The notes beneath the pieces were generated by a model that was given only the letters and a program-made list of their open reading frames with translations, was not told the origin of the DNA and searched no databases. The translations under genes were made by a program, and so were the position numbers. From Caulobacteraceae bacterium (GTDB lineage Bacteria > Pseudomonadota > Alphaproteobacteria > Caulobacterales > Caulobacteraceae), in the NCBI GenBank assembly GCA_027487945.1, contig JAIYCQ010000043.1, positions 88,200 through 152,199 on the forward strand: a stretch of 64,000 nt of DNA. Direction: 5' to 3'. Below, in pieces: positions 16,029-26,012 of this stretch. Numbering within the stretch: the first letter of the stretch is position 1; each line of letters starts with the position of its first letter.

Positions 16029-17720
16029 ATGCGCAGGGGATGGCTGCTGTTTCTGGCCGGCTGGGCGTTGATCCTGGGCGGGGCGGCGCTGGCGAATGCG
16101 ATCCAGACCACCGGCGGGATCCGGGTGCACGACATACGGTTTCCAGGGACCGGCGGCGTGATGATGAGCGGACTGCTCTATGTCCCACCCAACGCAACGG
16201 CGCAGACTCCGGCCCCCGGCGTCCTGGCCGTGCACGGCTACATCAACAGCCGCGAGACCCAGAGCGGCTTCGCCATCGAGTTCGCGCGGCGCGGCTACGT
16301 CGTGCTGGCGCTGGACCAGACCGGCCACGGCTACAGCGGCGGGCCGGCGTTCGCCAACGGCTTCGGGGGGGCGGACGGCCTGACCTTCCTGCGGCGCCAG
16401 CCGATGGTCGACCCGGGCAACATCGGCCTGGAAGGCCACAGCATGGGCGGCTGGACCGTGCTGGCCGCCGCCGCCGCCATGCCCGACGCCTACCGGTCCG
16501 TGGTGCTGCAGGGCTCCTCCACCGGCGCGCCGTTCGCCGCCGAGGGCACGCCGGCCTGGCCGCGCAACGTCGCGCTCGTGTTCAGCCGCTTTGACGAGTT
16601 CGGCAAGTTCATGTGGGGCGTCGACGACGCCGCCGAGGTCGGGACCAGCCCCAAGGCGAAGGCGCTGTTCGGGACACAGGAGACCATCGAGCCCGGCCGC
16701 CTGTACGGCGACATGAGCGCCGGCACGGCCCGCGTTCTGTACGACCCGCCGGTGACCCATCCCGGCGACCACATCTCCCACCGGGCCATCGGCCACAGCC
16801 TCGACTGGTTCTCGCGCACCCTGAAGGGCGGCACGCCGCGGCCGGCCGGGGACCAGATCTGGTTCTGGAAAGAAGTCGGGACGGGCCTGGCGCTGGTCGG
16901 CTTCGTCGTTCTGCTGCTCGGGACCTTCGACCTCTTGCTGCGCCTGCCGGTGATCGTGGCGCTGCGCCAGCCGGCCCATCCGGCGCGCGAGCGGCGCACC
17001 GCCGGCTGGTGGGCCATGCTGACGGCGACGGCGCTCGTACCGGTGATCACCTTCTTCCCGGCCTTCATCGCGGTCACCCTGCTGATGCCGCCATCGGGCC
17101 TGTTCCGACAGACGATCACCAACCAGGTGATGGTCTGGGCGCTGGTCAACATGGTGCTGGCCCTGCTGATCGGCCTCTTCAGCCGGCACAAGGGCGAGGC
17201 GACGGCGTCGCGCTGGCTGCCGGCGGCGCTGGCGGCGGTCGCCACGGTCGGGGTCGGCTATCTGTCGCTGCTGGTCGTCGACCGGCTGTTCACCGTCGAC
17301 TTCCGCTTCTGGGTCGTGGCGCTGAAGCTGTTCAGCCCGCATCAGGCGATGACGGCGCTGGTCTATGTCCTGCCGCTGACGCTGTTCTTCCTGGTGGCGC
17401 TGCGGGGCCTGTCGCGGCTGACCGTGCAGGGCGACGGGGCGAGGGCGCAGTACGGCTGGGCGGTCGCGGCCATGGCCGGCGGGTTCGCGGCGATGCTGGC
17501 GGTCATCTACGGCCTGCTGTTCGCCACCGGCCGGCTGGTGACCGGCTTCGATCCGCTGAGCACCGTGGTGGCGATCCAGTTCGTGCCGCTGCTGGCCATC
17601 GTGGCGATCATCGCCACCTTCACCTGGCGCCGGACCGGCAGCGCGGTGCCCGGCGCCCTGATCTGCGGCCTGCTGGTCACCTGGTACGTGGTGGCGGGAA
17701 CGGCGACGCAGGTGCTGTAG
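16029..17720 (+). CDS. Alpha/beta hydrolase fused to a polytopic membrane domain
   Basis: A 563-residue protein. A membrane anchor (about 5-22) leads into an alpha/beta hydrolase domain (about 25-270): AVHGYINSRE gives the oxyanion region, GLEGHSMGGWTVLAA is the nucleophile elbow with Ser in GHSMG, and HPGDHISHRAIGHSLDW supplies a plausible catalytic His. The second half is a membrane domain with about eight hydrophobic segments and no motif I can name. The start ATG at 16029 follows a strong GGGGGAGAG ribosome site; in-frame sequence upstream to 15957 is unlikely to be translated. It could be a membrane-bound esterase, acyltransferase or transporter-coupled hydrolase; the substrate is unknown. 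Confidence 0.88.
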   Translation: MRRGWLLFLAGWALILGGAALANAIQTTGGIRVHDIRFPGTGGVMMSGLLYVPPNATAQTPAPGVLAVHGYINSRETQSGFAIEFARRGYVVLALDQTGHGYSGGPAFANGFGGADGLTFLRRQPMVDPGNIGLEGHSMGGWTVLAAAAAMPDAYRSVVLQGSSTGAPFAAEGTPAWPRNVALVFSRFDEFGKFMWGVDDAAEVGTSPKAKALFGTQETIEPGRLYGDMSAGTARVLYDPPVTHPGDHISHRAIGHSLDWFSRTLKGGTPRPAGDQIWFWKEVGTGLALVGFVVLLLGTFDLLLRLPVIVALRQPAHPARERRTAGWWAMLTATALVPVITFFPAFIAVTLLMPPSGLFRQTITNQVMVWALVNMVLALLIGLFSRHKGEATASRWLPAALAAVATVGVGYLSLLVVDRLFTVDFRFWVVALKLFSPHQAMTALVYVLPLTLFFLVALRGLSRLTVQGDGARAQYGWAVAAMAGGFAAMLAVIYGLLFATGRLVTGFDPLSTVVAIQFVPLLAIVAIIATFTWRRTGSAVPGALICGLLVTWYVVAGTATQVL

Positions 17721-17776
17721 GGGGGCTACCCTATGGCCGTTCGCCGCGTCTACCGTCTGCCGGCGACGAGCGTCGA

Positions 17777-18211
17777 CTAAAGGCCGAACATCCGGTCCAG
17801 CAGCCTATGCCACCATGACCGGCGGGGCAGTTCCACGCCCTCGTACGGCAGTTCCTCGATGGGTCGTTCGAGTTCCCCAGTGTCTGGATCGCAGACCGCC
17901 CACTCGCCCTCGTCACCGTCCCACGCGTGGTGTCCGTTCACGGCGATGTCGAGGTGAATGATCCGGTGAGCCTTCACATACACCCAGAAGGATGCGCCGG
18001 CGGGTAAGCACGTCGACAGAAAGGTGCTGTAGGTTCCCAGACCGAGGTCACCGTCCTCGACCTCAACCGATCCATCATGGTCGACATAGGTGTACCGACC
18101 GGCGCCTGTGTTTTCACGACTGACAACACGGATCGAGGTGGGCACGGGGAAACCGGCTTCCGCGTACCTCGCGTGGTATCGCCCGAACAGATCTTCTTCG
18201 AGCGGCGTCAT
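17777..18211 (-). CDS. Hypothetical acidic protein
   Basis: I do not recognise this protein (144 aa from ATG 18211; a GTG start at 18247 would overlap the upstream ligase gene). It has no signal peptide or membrane segment, is rich in Asp/Glu (VDHDGSVEVEDGDLGLG), and ends in a basic, Trp-containing tail (RRSWWHRLLDRMFGL) that could be an amphipathic helix. ATG 18211 is preceded by GACGGGGCG, a good ribosome site, and lies 14 bases after the ligase stop. Coding character is moderate and AT content slightly higher than neighbours. Confidence 0.65.
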   Translation of the reverse strand: MTPLEEDLFGRYHARYAEAGFPVPTSIRVVSRENTGAGRYTYVDHDGSVEVEDGDLGLGTYSTFLSTCLPAGASFWVYVKAHRIIHLDIAVNGHHAWDGDEGEWAVCDPDTGELERPIEELPYEGVELPRRSWWHRLLDRMFGL

Positions 18212-18225
18212 CGCCCCGTCGTCGG

Positions 18226-19845
<1,620 letters not shown>

Positions 19846-19903
19846 GGCGCGTTCCTCACTGGTTTTATGATTGGCGCTCAGGAACGGCGCCGGGCCGCGT
19901 CTG

Positions 19904-20521
19904 TCAATCCAGCCGGAAGGCTTCCCGGGCGGCCTCGCGCCAGGCCTTCACGATCCGGCCCCACCAGCGGATGCGCTCCTCGTCGGTCAGGCCGTCCAGG
20001 TCTTCCAGCCAGGTGATCATGCTGTCCACGAATAGGCCGAACATGGCGCCGGACGCCCGCTGCGCCCGCTCCTCGGCGCCGGGGGCGGCGTCCGGTCCGG
20101 GCCGAAACAGCGGCATCGAGGTCTTCGCCAGCGCCACTCGCAGCCGGGGCTCCCAGTCGAGCTGGCCAGACCGGCAGTTCTTTAGCACCAGCAGAAAGGG
20201 CGCAGGCTCCCGGCGCGCGGTCGCCAGCACATGGCGGACCATCGAACCGTATCCCTCCCAGGGCTGGACGAAGGCGTCATCGATTGCGGCCTCGACCCGC
20301 TGGAACACCGCCTCGACCAGCGCCTCGCGCGACGGGAACAGGCGATAGAACAGCACCTTGGCGGCCCCGGCCGCCTCGGCGATGTCGCGCATGGTGGCGG
20401 CGTGCAGGCCCTTGTCCAGCAGAACGCGGGCAGCGACGGACACATACTCGGCGCGGCGCGCGTCATGGTCGACGCGCGGCTTGCGACGAACAGGCGGGGA
20501 GAGCGGCGCGGCATCGTCCAT
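19904..20521 (-). CDS. TetR family transcriptional regulator
   Basis: A 205-residue regulator with a clear N-terminal helix-turn-helix (VAARVLLDKGLHAATMRDIAEAAGAAKVLFYRLFPSREALVEAVF, about residues 27-71) and a helical ligand-binding C-terminal domain. The start ATG 20521 fits the family; the longer upstream frame runs through the divergent promoter into the dioxygenase gene. It is divergent from a TauD-like gene and upstream of the acyl-CoA ligase, so it may control either or both. The effector is unknown. Confidence 0.9.
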   Translation of the reverse strand: MDDAAPLSPPVRRKPRVDHDARRAEYVSVAARVLLDKGLHAATMRDIAEAAGAAKVLFYRLFPSREALVEAVFQRVEAAIDDAFVQPWEGYGSMVRHVLATARREPAPFLLVLKNCRSGQLDWEPRLRVALAKTSMPLFRPGPDAAPGAEERAQRASGAMFGLFVDSMITWLEDLDGLTDEERIRWWGRIVKAWREAAREAFRLD

Positions 20522-20615
20522 GGCGGTCCTGTAGCCCATCGAACCGGGCTTGCCGAATGAGACCAAGGGGTAACATACTGGTCCGCAGACGGCCATAGCC
20601 GCACCGGAGGACGCC

Positions 20616-21473
20616 ATGAACCAGCTGGTCCGCAGTCTCGAGATCGAGGATCTCACCATCCTGCCGATGACCCCGACCATCGGGGCCGAGGTCGAGGGCA
20701 TCGACCTGTCCCGGCCGCTGGATGTCCGCACGGTTTCGGCCCTGCGTCGGGCGCTTCTGGACTGGAAGGTGCTGTTCTTCCGCGACCAGGACATCACCAC
20801 CGAACAGCACCTGGCCTTCGCCCGGAACTTCGGCGATCTGGAGGTGCATCCCTTCGCCCCGCAGAAGCCGGGCTATCCCGAGGTGCTGGCCATCACCCAC
20901 GACGCCAACAGTCGGGGCAAGGAGAACACCTGGCACAGCGACGTCACCTGGCGGCTGGAGCCGTCGCTCGGCTCGATCCTGCGCGCGCTGGAGATCCCGC
21001 CGGTCGGCGGCGACACCCTGTTCGCCGACATGTACGCCGCCTACGACGGGCTCTCGGACGCGGTGAAGGCGAAGGTGGAGGGCAAGGTCGCCGTCCATGA
21101 CTTCGTCAACTTCCGGAAGGGCATGCGCAAACGGGGTGTCTCCGAGGAGGAGATCGCCGCCTTCGACCGTCAGTACCCCAAGGTGGAGCACCCGGTGATC
21201 CGCACCCACCCGGAGACCGGCCGCAAGGCGATCTACGTCAACGCCGGCTTCACCCAGCATATCGTCGGGATGGAGAAGGCCGAGAGCGACGCACTGCTCG
21301 CCCACCTCTACGCCCAGGCCGCGATCCCGGAATACCAGTGCCGGTTCCGCTGGACGAAGAACGCCATCGCCTTCTGGGACAACCGCGCCAGCCAGCACTA
21401 CGCCGCCAGCGACTATTTCCCGGCGGTGCGGCGGATGGAGCGGGTGACGGTGGTCGGAGACCGGCCTTACTGA
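20616..21473 (+). CDS. TauD/TfdA family 2-oxoglutarate-dependent dioxygenase
   Basis: A 285-residue Fe(II)/2-oxoglutarate oxygenase. The iron triad is visible as His and Asp in WHSDVTW (about 110-114) and a distal His in DNRASQHYA; the Arg that binds the 2-oxoglutarate carboxylate is in RRMERVTVVGD. The N-terminal pattern IGAEVEGIDLSRPLD is typical of TauD-like enzymes. Known substrates of the family include taurine, alkyl sulfates and phenoxyacetates; which one applies cannot be told. A GGAGG ribosome site precedes the ATG. The 94-base gap to the divergent TetR gene should hold both promoters. Confidence 0.92.
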   Translation: MNQLVRSLEIEDLTILPMTPTIGAEVEGIDLSRPLDVRTVSALRRALLDWKVLFFRDQDITTEQHLAFARNFGDLEVHPFAPQKPGYPEVLAITHDANSRGKENTWHSDVTWRLEPSLGSILRALEIPPVGGDTLFADMYAAYDGLSDAVKAKVEGKVAVHDFVNFRKGMRKRGVSEEEIAAFDRQYPKVEHPVIRTHPETGRKAIYVNAGFTQHIVGMEKAESDALLAHLYAQAAIPEYQCRFRWTKNAIAFWDNRASQHYAASDYFPAVRRMERVTVVGDRPY

Positions 21474-21547
21474 TCTTGCGTAATTCGCGACGCCGGCCAG
21501 GGGGGCGGCTCCTCAGCAGGACGAAGGTAACGGCGGTCCACGGACCC

Positions 21548-21591
21548 GTCATTCTGAGGAGCGAGCCTCAAGCGAGTGTCGCGAAGGACGC
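21548..21591 (+). repeat. Dispersed intergenic palindromic repeat (family A)
   Basis: The segment begins GTCATTCTGAGGAGCG and ends GTGTCGCGAAGGACGC. The same pattern occurs twice, in inverted orientation, at 53321-53460. A partial complementary arm (CCTCAGCAGGAC) lies at 21511-21522. It occupies the convergent gap after the dioxygenase gene. No transposase is nearby. Confidence 0.6.
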
Positions 21592-21593
21592 AG

Positions 21594-22835
21594 CTACTCC
21601 CGTCGCAGCGCCTCGATCGGGTCCAGCCGCGCGGCGCGCCAGCTGGGGTAGGCGCCGAACACCAGACCGACCAGCAGCGAGAAGCCCAGCGACACCGGAA
21701 TCGACCAGCCGGCGATGGCCACCGGCCAGTCGCCGAGTTTCGCCATCAGGGCCCCGCCGCCGACGCCGATGACCAGCCCGATGGCGCCGCCGATCACCGA
21801 CAGGGTCATGGCTTCCAGCGAGAACTGCAGCAGCACATCGATACGGCGCGCACCCAGCGCCATCCGGAGTCCGATTTCGCGGGTTCGCTCGGTTACGGCC
21901 ACAAGCATGATGTTCATGATCCCGACCCCGCCGACCACCAGCGACACCGCGGCGACGGCGGCGAGCAGGCCGGTGAAGGTCTTCACCGAGGCCTGCATGG
22001 CCTCCATGATCGAGGCCATGTTCTGGACGCTGAAGTCGTCTTCCTGGCCGGGACGGATGCGGTGGCGCTCGCGCAGCAGGTTGGACAGGTCCTCCTGTAC
22101 CCGGTCGAGGTCGTCGGCGGAGGCGGCCTTCACATAGATGGTCTGCACGTTGTCGCCCCGCACCCGGCGTCCGACGATGCGCGAGCGCACCGCCGAGAGC
22201 GGGCCGAGTACGATATCGTCCTGGTCCTGGCCGAAGCCGCTCTGGCCCTTCGACTCGAGCACCCCGATCACCTCGAACGGCACGGCCCCGACCCGGATGC
22301 GCTTGCCGATCGGGTCGCCGCCCTCGCCGAACAGTTCGGTGGCGATGGTCTGGCCGATCACGATGACCTTGCGGCCCTGACGGGCCTCGTTCTCGTCGAA
22401 CATTCGGCCACTGGCGATCGTCAGGTCCCGGGCGACGAGATAGTCCGGCGTCACACCCTCGACCCGGGTGCTCCAGTTGGCGCCCTCTGACGCCAGCTGG
22501 GCGCCGCCGCGCACGGACGGGGCGGAGGCGGCGACGCCGTCGAGCTTGCCGATGGCTTCGGCGTCGTCGTCGTTCAGGGACATGCCGCTGCCGGCGCCCA
22601 TGCTGACGAAGCCGCCGCCGGGACCGCGGGAGGCGCCGGGCGAGACGATCAGCAGGTTGGAGCCCAGGCCGCCGATGGCGCTGGTCACGCGCTGCTGCGC
22701 CCCCAGGCCGATGGAGGTCATCATCACCACGGCGGCGACGCCGATGACCACGCCCAGCGAGGTGAGCGCGCTGCGCATCGGGTGGGCGGCGATGGCGCCG
22801 GCCGCGAAGCCGACCAGATCGATACGGCGCATCAT
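21594..22835 (-). CDS. MacB-type ABC transporter permease
   Basis: A 413-residue permease with the FtsX/MacB topology: one N-terminal membrane helix (LTSLGVVIGVAAVVMMTSIGLG), a large periplasmic domain (about 60-270) and three C-terminal helices (LLAAVAAVSLVVGGVGIMNIM, LEAMTLSVIGGAIGLVIGVGGG, IPVSLGFSLLVGLVFGAYPSW). VTERTREIGLRMALGARRIDVLLQF is the conserved coupling segment. Here the ATPase is a separate polypeptide, overlapping by ATGA. It works as a mechanotransmission pump with the MacA-like adaptor encoded upstream; a TolC-type channel is not in the window. Confidence 0.94.
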   Translation of the reverse strand: MMRRIDLVGFAAGAIAAHPMRSALTSLGVVIGVAAVVMMTSIGLGAQQRVTSAIGGLGSNLLIVSPGASRGPGGGFVSMGAGSGMSLNDDDAEAIGKLDGVAASAPSVRGGAQLASEGANWSTRVEGVTPDYLVARDLTIASGRMFDENEARQGRKVIVIGQTIATELFGEGGDPIGKRIRVGAVPFEVIGVLESKGQSGFGQDQDDIVLGPLSAVRSRIVGRRVRGDNVQTIYVKAASADDLDRVQEDLSNLLRERHRIRPGQEDDFSVQNMASIMEAMQASVKTFTGLLAAVAAVSLVVGGVGIMNIMLVAVTERTREIGLRMALGARRIDVLLQFSLEAMTLSVIGGAIGLVIGVGGGALMAKLGDWPVAIAGWSIPVSLGFSLLVGLVFGAYPSWRAARLDPIEALRRE

Positions 22836-23515
22836 GCCGCGCCTCCCTTGTCATCGGAGACGATCAGGCCGTCGCGGAACGTGACCCGACGGCCGGCCTG
22901 CGCGGCCACGTCGTGATCATGGGTGACGATAACGATGGTCAGGCCCTCGGCGTTGAGCTGGTGGAACAGGGCCAGCACGTCCTTGCCGGTCTGGCTGTCG
23001 AGAGCGCCGGTCGGCTCGTCGGCCAGCAGCAGGTCCGGGGCGTTGGCCAGGGCCCGGGCGATGGCCACCCGCTGCTGCTGGCCGCCGGAAAGCTGCGTCG
23101 GGCGATGACCCATGCGCGCGCCCAGACCGACCCGTTCGAGCATCGCCGCCGCCCGCTCGCGGCGCTCCGCCGGGAGCAATCCGGCGTAGACCATCGGCAG
23201 CTCGACGTTCTGCAAGGCCGACAGCCGGGGCAGCAGCTGGAAGGACTGGAAGACGAACCCGATCCGCCGGCTGCGGAAATCGGCCAGCGAGTCGTCGTCC
23301 ATCTCGCCGACATCCTCGCCCTCGAAACGGTAGACGCCCCGCGTGGGACGGTCGAGGCCGCCGAGGATATTCATCAGCGAGGACTTGCCAGAGCCGGACG
23401 GACCGATGATCGCCGTGTGCTCGCCCCGTTCGATGGTGAGGGAAACGCCGGCCAGCGCGGCCACCGTCTCCTCGCCCATCCGGTAGATCTTCTGCAGATC
23501 GCGGATCTCGATCAT
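22832..23515 (-). CDS. ABC transporter ATPase of MacB/LolD type
   Basis: A 227-residue ATPase: Walker [11 protein letters not shown]-loop [21 protein letters not shown], signature LSGGQQQR, Walker [13 protein letters not shown], switch His in [10 protein letters not shown]. The length and the TGALDSQTG extension after Walker B match the MacB/LolD branch. It lies between the adaptor gene (2-base gap) and the permease gene (ATGA overlap). Confidence 0.96.
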   Translation of the reverse strand: MIEIRDLQKIYRMGEETVAALAGVSLTIERGEHTAIIGPSGSGKSSLMNILGGLDRPTRGVYRFEGEDVGEMDDDSLADFRSRRIGFVFQSFQLLPRLSALQNVELPMVYAGLLPAERRERAAAMLERVGLGARMGHRPTQLSGGQQQRVAIARALANAPDLLLADEPTGALDSQTGKDVLALFHQLNAEGLTIVIVTHDHDVAAQAGRRVTFRDGLIVSDDKGGAA

Positions 23516-23517
23516 GC

Positions 23518-25128
23518 CTACATCCGCACCCGGGGCTGGCCGCCGCCCATCGGGCCGCCGACGGCAGCCTTGGCCTTCGGCTTGGGTCCGCCGCCGGTGA
23601 TCACCTGATCGCCCGGCTTCAGATCGCCGACCACCTGGGTGAAGGAGCCGTCGCTGGCCCCGACCCGGACAGGCACCGCGACCGGCTTGTCATCACGCAG
23701 CACATAGACGACGCCGCTGGTGAAACCGCCCTGGCCGCGGCCGCCGCCGGCCGAAGCCATCCGGGCGCGCAGGGCGACCAGCTTTTCCTTCTGGGCGGGC
23801 TTGAGGATCGGTTCGAGCTTGCCCATCGCCTCCTGCATGGCCGTGCGCATCGCCTGGCGCCGCGCCTGCGGGTCGCCGGAGGCGGCGGCCTGGGCTTTCG
23901 AACGGGCCTCGGCGAAGATCGCCTCGGCCTTCTTCTGTTGGCCAGCGTCGAGGTCGAGCTGCTCGAGCATGCGGGTCATCATCATGCCGCCGCCTTGACC
24001 TGCGGCGCCCTGGCGCTGACCGCCGCCCATCCCTGGCGGCGGGCCGCCTGGGCCCATCATCGTGGCGCTGGTCCGCTGCTGGGTCTGAGGCTGTGCGTCC
24101 GTCGGGCTCCAGCGCAGCGCGGCGGCGGGGACCTTCAGGATTCCGGTCCGGCGCTCAAGCACGATATCGGCGTTGGCGGTCATTCCGGGCAGCAGCTTGC
24201 CGTTCGGGTTCTCGGCCTCGGCTATGACGATGTAGGCCACGACATTGGCCGAGGTCTCCGGCTGCTTGCGCACCTGGGTGACGACGCCGGTGTAGGTGTC
24301 GTCCGGGAAGGCGTCGACGGTGAAGCGGACGGTCTGGCCCTCCTGCACCTGGCCGATGTCGGCCTCGTCGACGGTGATCTTCACCTCCAGCTTCGACAGG
24401 TCCTGGGCGATCTGGAACAGCACCGGGGCGGACAGGCTGGCCGCGACGGTGTTGCCCGGTTCGATAGTCCGGCTGATGACGACGCCGTCGATCGGGGCGA
24501 CGATCCGGGTGCGGCCAAGATCGGTCTGGGTGCTGGCGAGGGCGGCGCGGGACTGGGTCACCGCGGCCTGGGCCGCCTGAACATTGGCCCGTGCCGACTT
24601 CCAGGCCGCCTCGGCCGTCTCAAGCGCGGCCTTCGCCATGATGCCCTGGTCGAACAGCGCCCTGGTGCGGTTGTAGGCCGCCTGGGCCTCCGCCGCCTGG
24701 GCCTGGGCCTGGGCGACGCTGGCCTGACGGGCGACGATCTCGGCCTGCCCCTGGCGGAGGCGGCTGACGTAGGTCTGCGGGTCGAGCGTGGCCAGCACCT
24801 GTCCGCTGCGCACCGGGTCATTGAAGTCGACCAGCACCTGCAGGATCTGCCCCGAGACCTGCGAGCCCACGTCCACTGTGACCAGCGCCTGCAGCGAGCC
24901 CGACGCCGATACGGACTTGGTGATGTCGCCCTCTGTCACCGCTTCGGTGCGGTAGGGATCCTTCGGGGCCTTGGGCTTGAGCAGTTGCCAGCCGGCGAAC
25001 CCGGCGATCAGTACGGCAAGCGCGGCGAGCCCGTAGAGGACCGGGCGGGGCATGCGGCCCCGGCGACGGGGAGAGGCGGTGTTCAGGCTCATGGGTTCCG
25101 GGGGACTCGAAGCAGGGGCAAACGGCAT
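23518..25128 (-). CDS. MacA-like periplasmic adaptor with inserted helical (Spy/CpxP-like) domain
   Basis: A 536-residue adaptor. It has an N-terminal membrane anchor (about 28-48), barrel-sandwich halves (SLQALVTVDVGSQVSGQI and LGRTRIVAPIDGVVISRTIEPGNTV), a coiled-coil hairpin (about 120-205) and a beta barrel. Residues about 341-468, before the membrane-proximal domain resumes (SGVVYVLRDDKPVAVPVRVG), hold an insertion absent from classical MacA: a Met/Gly-rich linker (GPGGPPPGMGGGQRQG) then a charged helical stretch starting LEQLDLDAGQQKKAEAIF and ending LKPAQKEKLVALRAR, reminiscent of LTXXQ-motif Spy/CpxP chaperones. The start may be ATG 25092 instead of 25128. It is followed by the pump genes. 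Confidence 0.9.
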   Translation of the reverse strand: MPFAPASSPPEPMSLNTASPRRRGRMPRPVLYGLAALAVLIAGFAGWQLLKPKAPKDPYRTEAVTEGDITKSVSASGSLQALVTVDVGSQVSGQILQVLVDFNDPVRSGQVLATLDPQTYVSRLRQGQAEIVARQASVAQAQAQAAEAQAAYNRTRALFDQGIMAKAALETAEAAWKSARANVQAAQAAVTQSRAALASTQTDLGRTRIVAPIDGVVISRTIEPGNTVAASLSAPVLFQIAQDLSKLEVKITVDEADIGQVQEGQTVRFTVDAFPDDTYTGVVTQVRKQPETSANVVAYIVIAEAENPNGKLLPGMTANADIVLERRTGILKVPAAALRWSPTDAQPQTQQRTSATMMGPGGPPPGMGGGQRQGAAGQGGGMMMTRMLEQLDLDAGQQKKAEAIFAEARSKAQAAASGDPQARRQAMRTAMQEAMGKLEPILKPAQKEKLVALRARMASAGGGRGQGGFTSGVVYVLRDDKPVAVPVRVGASDGSFTQVVGDLKPGDQVITGGGPKPKAKAAVGGPMGGGQPRVRM

Positions 25129-25184
25129 GGTTCGGGAATTCCGATAGCGACGGCAGGTTGCAGTCGCATTTCAACCGTGTGGAT

Positions 25185-25925
25185 CTAGGGTTTCCGGCGG
25201 TCGGGCGGCGGGGCGTCGTCGCCATAGGCGATCTGGGCCGGTGTGCGGGGCAGGTCTTCGACCCGCAGGCGTCCGTCGCCGTCGCGGTCGAGGAGGCCGA
25301 ACCGTCGCCGGGCCGCCGCCTCCGCCTCGACGCCGGTCACCTTGCCGTCGAAGTCATTGTCCGCCGCCCGCACCGGATGGGGCTCGTTGAGCAGGCCGTA
25401 CTGGGCGGCGCCCTGCCGCTTCGGCGCCGGTCCGTCGCCGGGTCCGCCCGGCGTCAGGCGCGACGGGCTGCCCCACAGGGCGTCAGCCCGGGTCAGCGGC
25501 CGCCACAGGCTGACGCCGCCCCCGGATCCGCGCCGGTCGGGCCGGCGCATCACGCCGGTGATCTCCGGTGCGACGAGCCGCTCATAGTCAGCGTTCTCGA
25601 AGCCGTCGATACGGCCGTCCTTGTCGGTGTCGATGATGGCGAAGAAGCCAAGGGCGTCGGCGGTGAACTCCGACTGCGTCAGCACGCCGTCGCGGTCGCG
25701 GTCGGCGCGCGCGAACCAGTCGGCGGAGGGGTAGGGCGCTTCGATCGCGGCGCGGAACGGCTCGCCCGCAGGGCTGATGAACACCCGTTCCGGCGGCGCG
25801 GGCGGCGCGGCGTCGACGTCCAGCGGCGGGGCCAGTTCAGTCGGTTGCGGTGGAGGCAGCGGCTGGCCCGGGGCAGGCGTCGCGGCCAACCACAGCAGGG
25901 CGGTCAGGATGAACGGGCGGCTCAT
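25185..25925 (-). CDS. Exported four-EF-hand calcium-binding protein
   Basis: A 246-residue protein with a signal peptide (RPFILTALLWLAATPAPG) and a Pro-rich linker, then four EF-hand loops: DRDRDGVLTQSE, DTDKDGRIDGFE, DNDFDGKVTGVE and DRDGDGRLRVED. All keep Asp at positions 1, 3 and 5, so calcium binding is likely. ATG 25925 has a strong GAGGAG ribosome site; the longer frame is not needed. It sits between the histidine kinase gene and the adaptor gene on the same strand. A role as a periplasmic calcium or cation sensor for the cluster is an inference. Confidence 0.88.
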   Translation of the reverse strand: MSRPFILTALLWLAATPAPGQPLPPPQPTELAPPLDVDAAPPAPPERVFISPAGEPFRAAIEAPYPSADWFARADRDRDGVLTQSEFTADALGFFAIIDTDKDGRIDGFENADYERLVAPEITGVMRRPDRRGSGGGVSLWRPLTRADALWGSPSRLTPGGPGDGPAPKRQGAAQYGLLNEPHPVRAADNDFDGKVTGVEAEAAARRRFGLLDRDGDGRLRVEDLPRTPAQIAYGDDAPPPDRRKP

Positions 25926-26012
25926 GGAGACTCCTCGACAGGCCGCAACGCCCCCGGCGCGGACGGGGCTCAGTAGGACGCGGGCGGACGCGCGACGCAA
26001 CAGCTTTACAGG

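Noticed and set aside
21594..25128. Complete tripartite pump including TolC
   Set aside because: No outer membrane channel gene lies in or next to the cluster; it would have to be supplied from elsewhere.
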